From Leadbetterella byssophila_A (GTDB taxonomy: Bacteria; Bacteroidota; Bacteroidia; Cytophagales; Spirosomataceae): a DNA stretch of 64,000 bases. The notes beneath the pieces are model-generated. The model was given only the letters and a program-made list of their open reading frames with translations. It was not told where the DNA came from and ran no database searches. Numbering within the stretch: the stretch's first letter is position 1; each line of letters opens with the position of its first letter. The position numbers and the translations under genes were made by a program. Below, one piece after another: positions 61,437-64,000 of this stretch. Where the stretch lies: NCBI GenBank assembly GCA_040394735.1, contig JBEBRR010000007.1:18658-82657 (forward strand), in the 5' to 3' direction.

Positions 61437-62867
61437 ATGGAGTTTGATGTGGTGATCGGTCTGGAAGTGCATTGCCAGTTGAATACGAAGAGTAAAATAT
61501 TTGCTGCGGATCATAACAGCTTCGGGGCGGAAGCCAATACCAACATCGGGGTACTTACCCTGGCGCATCCCGGGGTGCTGCCCCGTACCAACCGGGAGGT
61601 GGTAGACAGCGCTGTAAAGCTGGGCCTGGCTTTCGGGAGCGAGATCAACCGCTTTAATTATTTCGACAGGAAAAATTATTTCTATCCTGACCTGCCCAAA
61701 GGTTACCAGATCACCCAGGACAGCCGGCCCGTATGTGTGGGAGGCAGCGTGCGCTTTGTCCTGAAAGAAGGACGTTCCTATGTGGATCATGAAGTAAAGA
61801 TCCACCATATTCATATGGAGGAAGACGCCGGGAAATCCATCCATGCGGATGATGGCACACTCCTGGATTATAACCGGGCCGGTGCCCCCCTGCTGGAGAT
61901 CGTTTCTTATCCTTCCATCACCTCACCGGAAGAAGCGGCAGGTTATCTGACTGAAATCCGGCGCATTGTCCGCTTCCTGGAAATCAGTGACGGTAACATG
62001 GAAGAAGGCTCGCTCAGAGCGGACCTGAACGTATCATTAAAGCCCAAAGGCAGTAAAACCCTGGGAACCAAGGTAGAGATCAAAAACATGAACTCGATCC
62101 GCTTTTTGCAGCGGGCAGCTGAATATGAGATACAGCGGCAGGCCGGTGTTCTGCGGGCCGGCGGACAGATATTACAGGAGACCCGTACGTTTATCCCGGA
62201 AACAGGAGTAACCGAAGGAATGCGGGTAAAGGAAACGGCTAACGACTACCGTTATTTTCCGGAGCCGGACCTGGCACCTGTGCAGATCTCCGAAGAAAAA
62301 TTAGCCGGGATCAGGATCCCGGAGCTGCCTTATGCTCTTTTCCATAAGCTGGTGGCTGATTACGGCTTACCCGAAGAGAATGCCTATGTGATTTCGGAAG
62401 AAAAAGAGCTGAGTGATTATTTTAAGGAAGCCGCGGCGCGCACACCGCATTACAGGGCAGTTTCCAACTGGATGGTTTCCTATATGCGCGGGGATATGAA
62501 TGAGCGGGGGATAGGGATCAGCCAATACCCCGTGAGACCGCTACGGCTGGCTGAGCTGGTGAACGCCATTGAAGAAGGAAAATTCAGCCACTCTGCCGGG
62601 CAGAAGTTAATGGCCTTGTTAACAGAACAGCCTGAGGCGAGCCTGATGGCGCTGGCAGAATCTAACGGACTCGTGCTTACGCAGGATGCCTCCAGCATCA
62701 CTGCCTGGGTGGAAGAGGTGCTGACGCGCAATAAAACGAAGGTAGACGAGTTTAAGAAAGGAAAGAAAGGACTCCTCGGGATGTTTGTAGGGGAAGTGAT
62801 GAAGCTTTCGGGTGGGTCGGCAGATCCCCGGGAGGTCAATAAGGTTTTAATGGAAAAACTGAAATAA
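61437..62867 (+). CDS. gatB: Aspartyl/glutamyl-tRNA(Asn/Gln) amidotransferase subunit B
   Basis: 476 residues. GatB hallmarks: FDVVIGLEVHCQLNTKSKIFA, LTLAHPGVLPRTNREVVD, FDRKNYFYPDLPKGYQITQ, DHEVKIHHIHMEEDAGKSIH, DYNRAGAPLLEIVSYP, EGSLRADLNVS, VEIKNMNSIRFLQRAAEYEI, ETANDYRYFPEPDL. A C-terminal YqeY-like tail follows. It activates Glu-tRNA(Gln) or Asp-tRNA(Asn) for amidation within GatCAB. gatA and gatC are not adjacent, which is usual in this phylum. Confidence 0.97.
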   Translation: MEFDVVIGLEVHCQLNTKSKIFAADHNSFGAEANTNIGVLTLAHPGVLPRTNREVVDSAVKLGLAFGSEINRFNYFDRKNYFYPDLPKGYQITQDSRPVCVGGSVRFVLKEGRSYVDHEVKIHHIHMEEDAGKSIHADDGTLLDYNRAGAPLLEIVSYPSITSPEEAAGYLTEIRRIVRFLEISDGNMEEGSLRADLNVSLKPKGSKTLGTKVEIKNMNSIRFLQRAAEYEIQRQAGVLRAGGQILQETRTFIPETGVTEGMRVKETANDYRYFPEPDLAPVQISEEKLAGIRIPELPYALFHKLVADYGLPEENAYVISEEKELSDYFKEAAARTPHYRAVSNWMVSYMRGDMNERGIGISQYPVRPLRLAELVNAIEEGKFSHSAGQKLMALLTEQPEASLMALAESNGLVLTQDASSITAWVEEVLTRNKTKVDEFKKGKKGLLGMFVGEVMKLSGGSADPREVNKVLMEKLK

Positions 62868-62868
62868 T

Positions 62869-63996
62869 ATGAGAGCATTGATTTTGAGTTTACTTATTTC
62901 ACTGAGCGGCATGGCGCAGAACCTGCCGGTAGAAATCCGGATCACACTGCTGAACAAGGAAGTGAAAGGGAAGATTTATCTTGAGCAGCTTAATGACCGT
63001 GGTTACGGAGAAAAAATAGACAGCGTGAAGATTGAAGGTTCCTCCTTTGTTTTTCAGACGTCTGTTCCTGAACCCGGTATCTACCAGTTAAATATTGCGG
63101 AGGATCAGCAGATCGGGCTACTGCTGGATGGCGGTGAAAAGCTCACCATCAAAGCAGAAGGTATAACACCGGAGGACAAGGCGCCGGAGGCCTCTGTGGA
63201 AGGATCCCCCGCCATGACGGCTTACAATGAGCTGCAGAATGATCATTTCAGCTTTATGAGCAAAGTGAAAGAAATTGACAGCAAGTTCAAATCGTCCGGT
63301 AACGAAGCCACGAGAACCAAGTTAAGGGAGCAATACCTGGCGCTGCTCAACGATCATAACGTGGCGATACGTGAGAAGGTAAAGGCCCTAGGAACGTCTG
63401 CTGCAGGAATACTGGCAGCCAATAATTTCCTGGACAGTGAAGCTTCGGGAGAATATTTCGGAGAGCTGGCCCGACGTTTGCAGCAGGAGGGGAAAAACTT
63501 CCGCCTGGCCATGATGTTCGTTCAGCGGGTGAATGCGGAAAAGATGGGACAGCCCGGAATAGAAGCACCTGATTTCGAGCTGAAGAACCTCAGGGGAGAA
63601 GTGGTGAAGCTGTCCGACCTGCGGGGGAAGCTGGTGATTCTCGATTTCTGGGCTACCTGGTGCGGTCCCTGTCTGATGTCTTTTCCGGGAATGAAAAAGG
63701 CCATGGAGAAATATGCCGGGCGGGATGATGTGGCCTTCGTATACGTGAACACCTTTGAGCGGGTGCCGGCAGAAAATACCCGGGAGTACGTAGGGAATTT
63801 TGTAAACCGCCGAGGACTGGAATTCCTGAATACAGCAATGGATGAAGAGCACCGGACTGCCTTTCTATATGGTGTGGAAAGTATCCCTGCCAAATTTTTC
63901 ATTGATAAGGAAGGGAAATTTCTGCATATGAGCCGGGGATTTGCCGGTTCGGATGATGCAGTGGTGGAAGAGATCAGCCAGTGGCTGGATAAGTAA
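62869..63996 (+). CDS. TlpA/ResA-like thiol-disulfide protein with N-terminal DUF4369-like domain
   Basis: 375 residues. Signal peptide RALILSLLISLSGMAQ. Residues about 20-110 form a beta-rich DUF4369-type domain (KGKIYLEQLNDRGYGEKIDSVKIEGSSFVFQ). A helical linker follows, then from about residue 235 a thioredoxin fold with the redox motif FWATWCGPCLMSFPGM (CxxC at about residues 264-267) and the cis-Pro segment ESIPAKFFIDKEG. It likely reduces or rearranges disulfides in the periplasm. Begins 1 nt after the gatB stop, so the two are probably co-transcribed. Confidence 0.9.
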   Translation: MRALILSLLISLSGMAQNLPVEIRITLLNKEVKGKIYLEQLNDRGYGEKIDSVKIEGSSFVFQTSVPEPGIYQLNIAEDQQIGLLLDGGEKLTIKAEGITPEDKAPEASVEGSPAMTAYNELQNDHFSFMSKVKEIDSKFKSSGNEATRTKLREQYLALLNDHNVAIREKVKALGTSAAGILAANNFLDSEASGEYFGELARRLQQEGKNFRLAMMFVQRVNAEKMGQPGIEAPDFELKNLRGEVVKLSDLRGKLVILDFWATWCGPCLMSFPGMKKAMEKYAGRDDVAFVYVNTFERVPAENTREYVGNFVNRRGLEFLNTAMDEEHRTAFLYGVESIPAKFFIDKEGKFLHMSRGFAGSDDAVVEEISQWLDK

Positions 63997-64000
63997 AACA

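Noticed and set aside
1..64000. CRISPR arrays, tRNA or rRNA genes, insertion sequences, prophage or integrase genes
   Set aside because: No regularly spaced repeats, cloverleaf-like segments, rRNA-like stretches or transposase/integrase motifs were seen on either strand by reading; a tRNAscan, Infernal or ISfinder search would settle this.

Overview
The window looks like a chromosomal segment of a Bacteroidota bacterium with a moderate, roughly 50% GC content. The reasons are: a complete core of the type IX secretion / gliding machinery (porP/sprF-like, gldK, gldL, gldM, gldN); Bacteroidota-restricted families (DUF4290 next to murA, DUF4271 next to hemD, DUF5686); many short 5' leaders starting just downstream of the Bacteroidota -7 box TAnnTTTG; almost no Shine-Dalgarno sites; and TonB-dependent and RND outer-membrane systems. 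It cannot be placed to genus from the sequence alone. Most of the window is ordinary core genome with accessory islands. No tRNA, rRNA, CRISPR array, transposase or phage gene was seen.

Layout. 1-2.4 kb: the end of a glycosidase-like gene, then DUF4290 and murA. 2.5-6.3 kb: a Tat-signal Gfo/Idh/MocA oxidoreductase facing a three-gene operon (C39-like papain-fold protein, lipoprotein, Tat-signal sugar isomerase-like protein). 6.4-13.6 kb: a BtuB-like TonB receptor and a five-gene surface-glycan operon (WbsX, FkbM methyltransferase, two GT2 transferases, a degenerate AMP-ligase homologue). 13.7-19.4 kb: mutS, a tiny acidic ORF with its own terminator, and a GH78 rhamnosidase. 19.5-22.8 kb: ftsH and rsfS, divergent from birA. 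22.9-27.3 kb: a GH63/MGH1-like glucosidase, a truncated GH32 relic and an intact sugar porter. 27.4-33.1 kb: a tripartite RND efflux operon. 33.4-40.3 kb: a QueD/PTPS homologue, lpxB, a lipoprotein, sufB without sufCDS, mtgA and a DUF5686 outer-membrane protein. 40.5-50.9 kb: an MFS exporter, a pentapeptide protein, glyA, tatC, an AI-2E/PerM transporter, an RluA pseudouridine synthase, a PhoR/PhoB-like two-component pair, a lipoprotein and a lone maltokinase-like gene. 51.1-55.5 kb: a lamin-tail protein, a Lys-rich protein, DUF4271 and hemD. 55.6-61.2 kb: the T9SS core. 61.4-64 kb: gatB and a TlpA-like thiol-disulfide protein.

The genes share a cell-envelope theme: peptidoglycan (murA, mtgA), lipid A (lpxB), surface glycan, efflux, Tat and type IX export, and carbohydrate uptake and degradation. 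Several initiation codons were corrected using overlaps (ATGA, GTGA) or because an upstream candidate start lies in or before a -7 box.

The most unusual observations are: (1) a 16-bp perfect inverted repeat that places the lamin-tail gene's start codon inside a hairpin; (2) a 27-codon acidic ORF with a dedicated strong terminator; (3) a GH32 relic beside an intact sugar porter; (4) two families of short palindromic intergenic repeats; (5) a glycan operon containing an ANL-fold protein that lacks the ATP-binding loop; (6) a MurA with Asp in place of the fosfomycin-target Cys.
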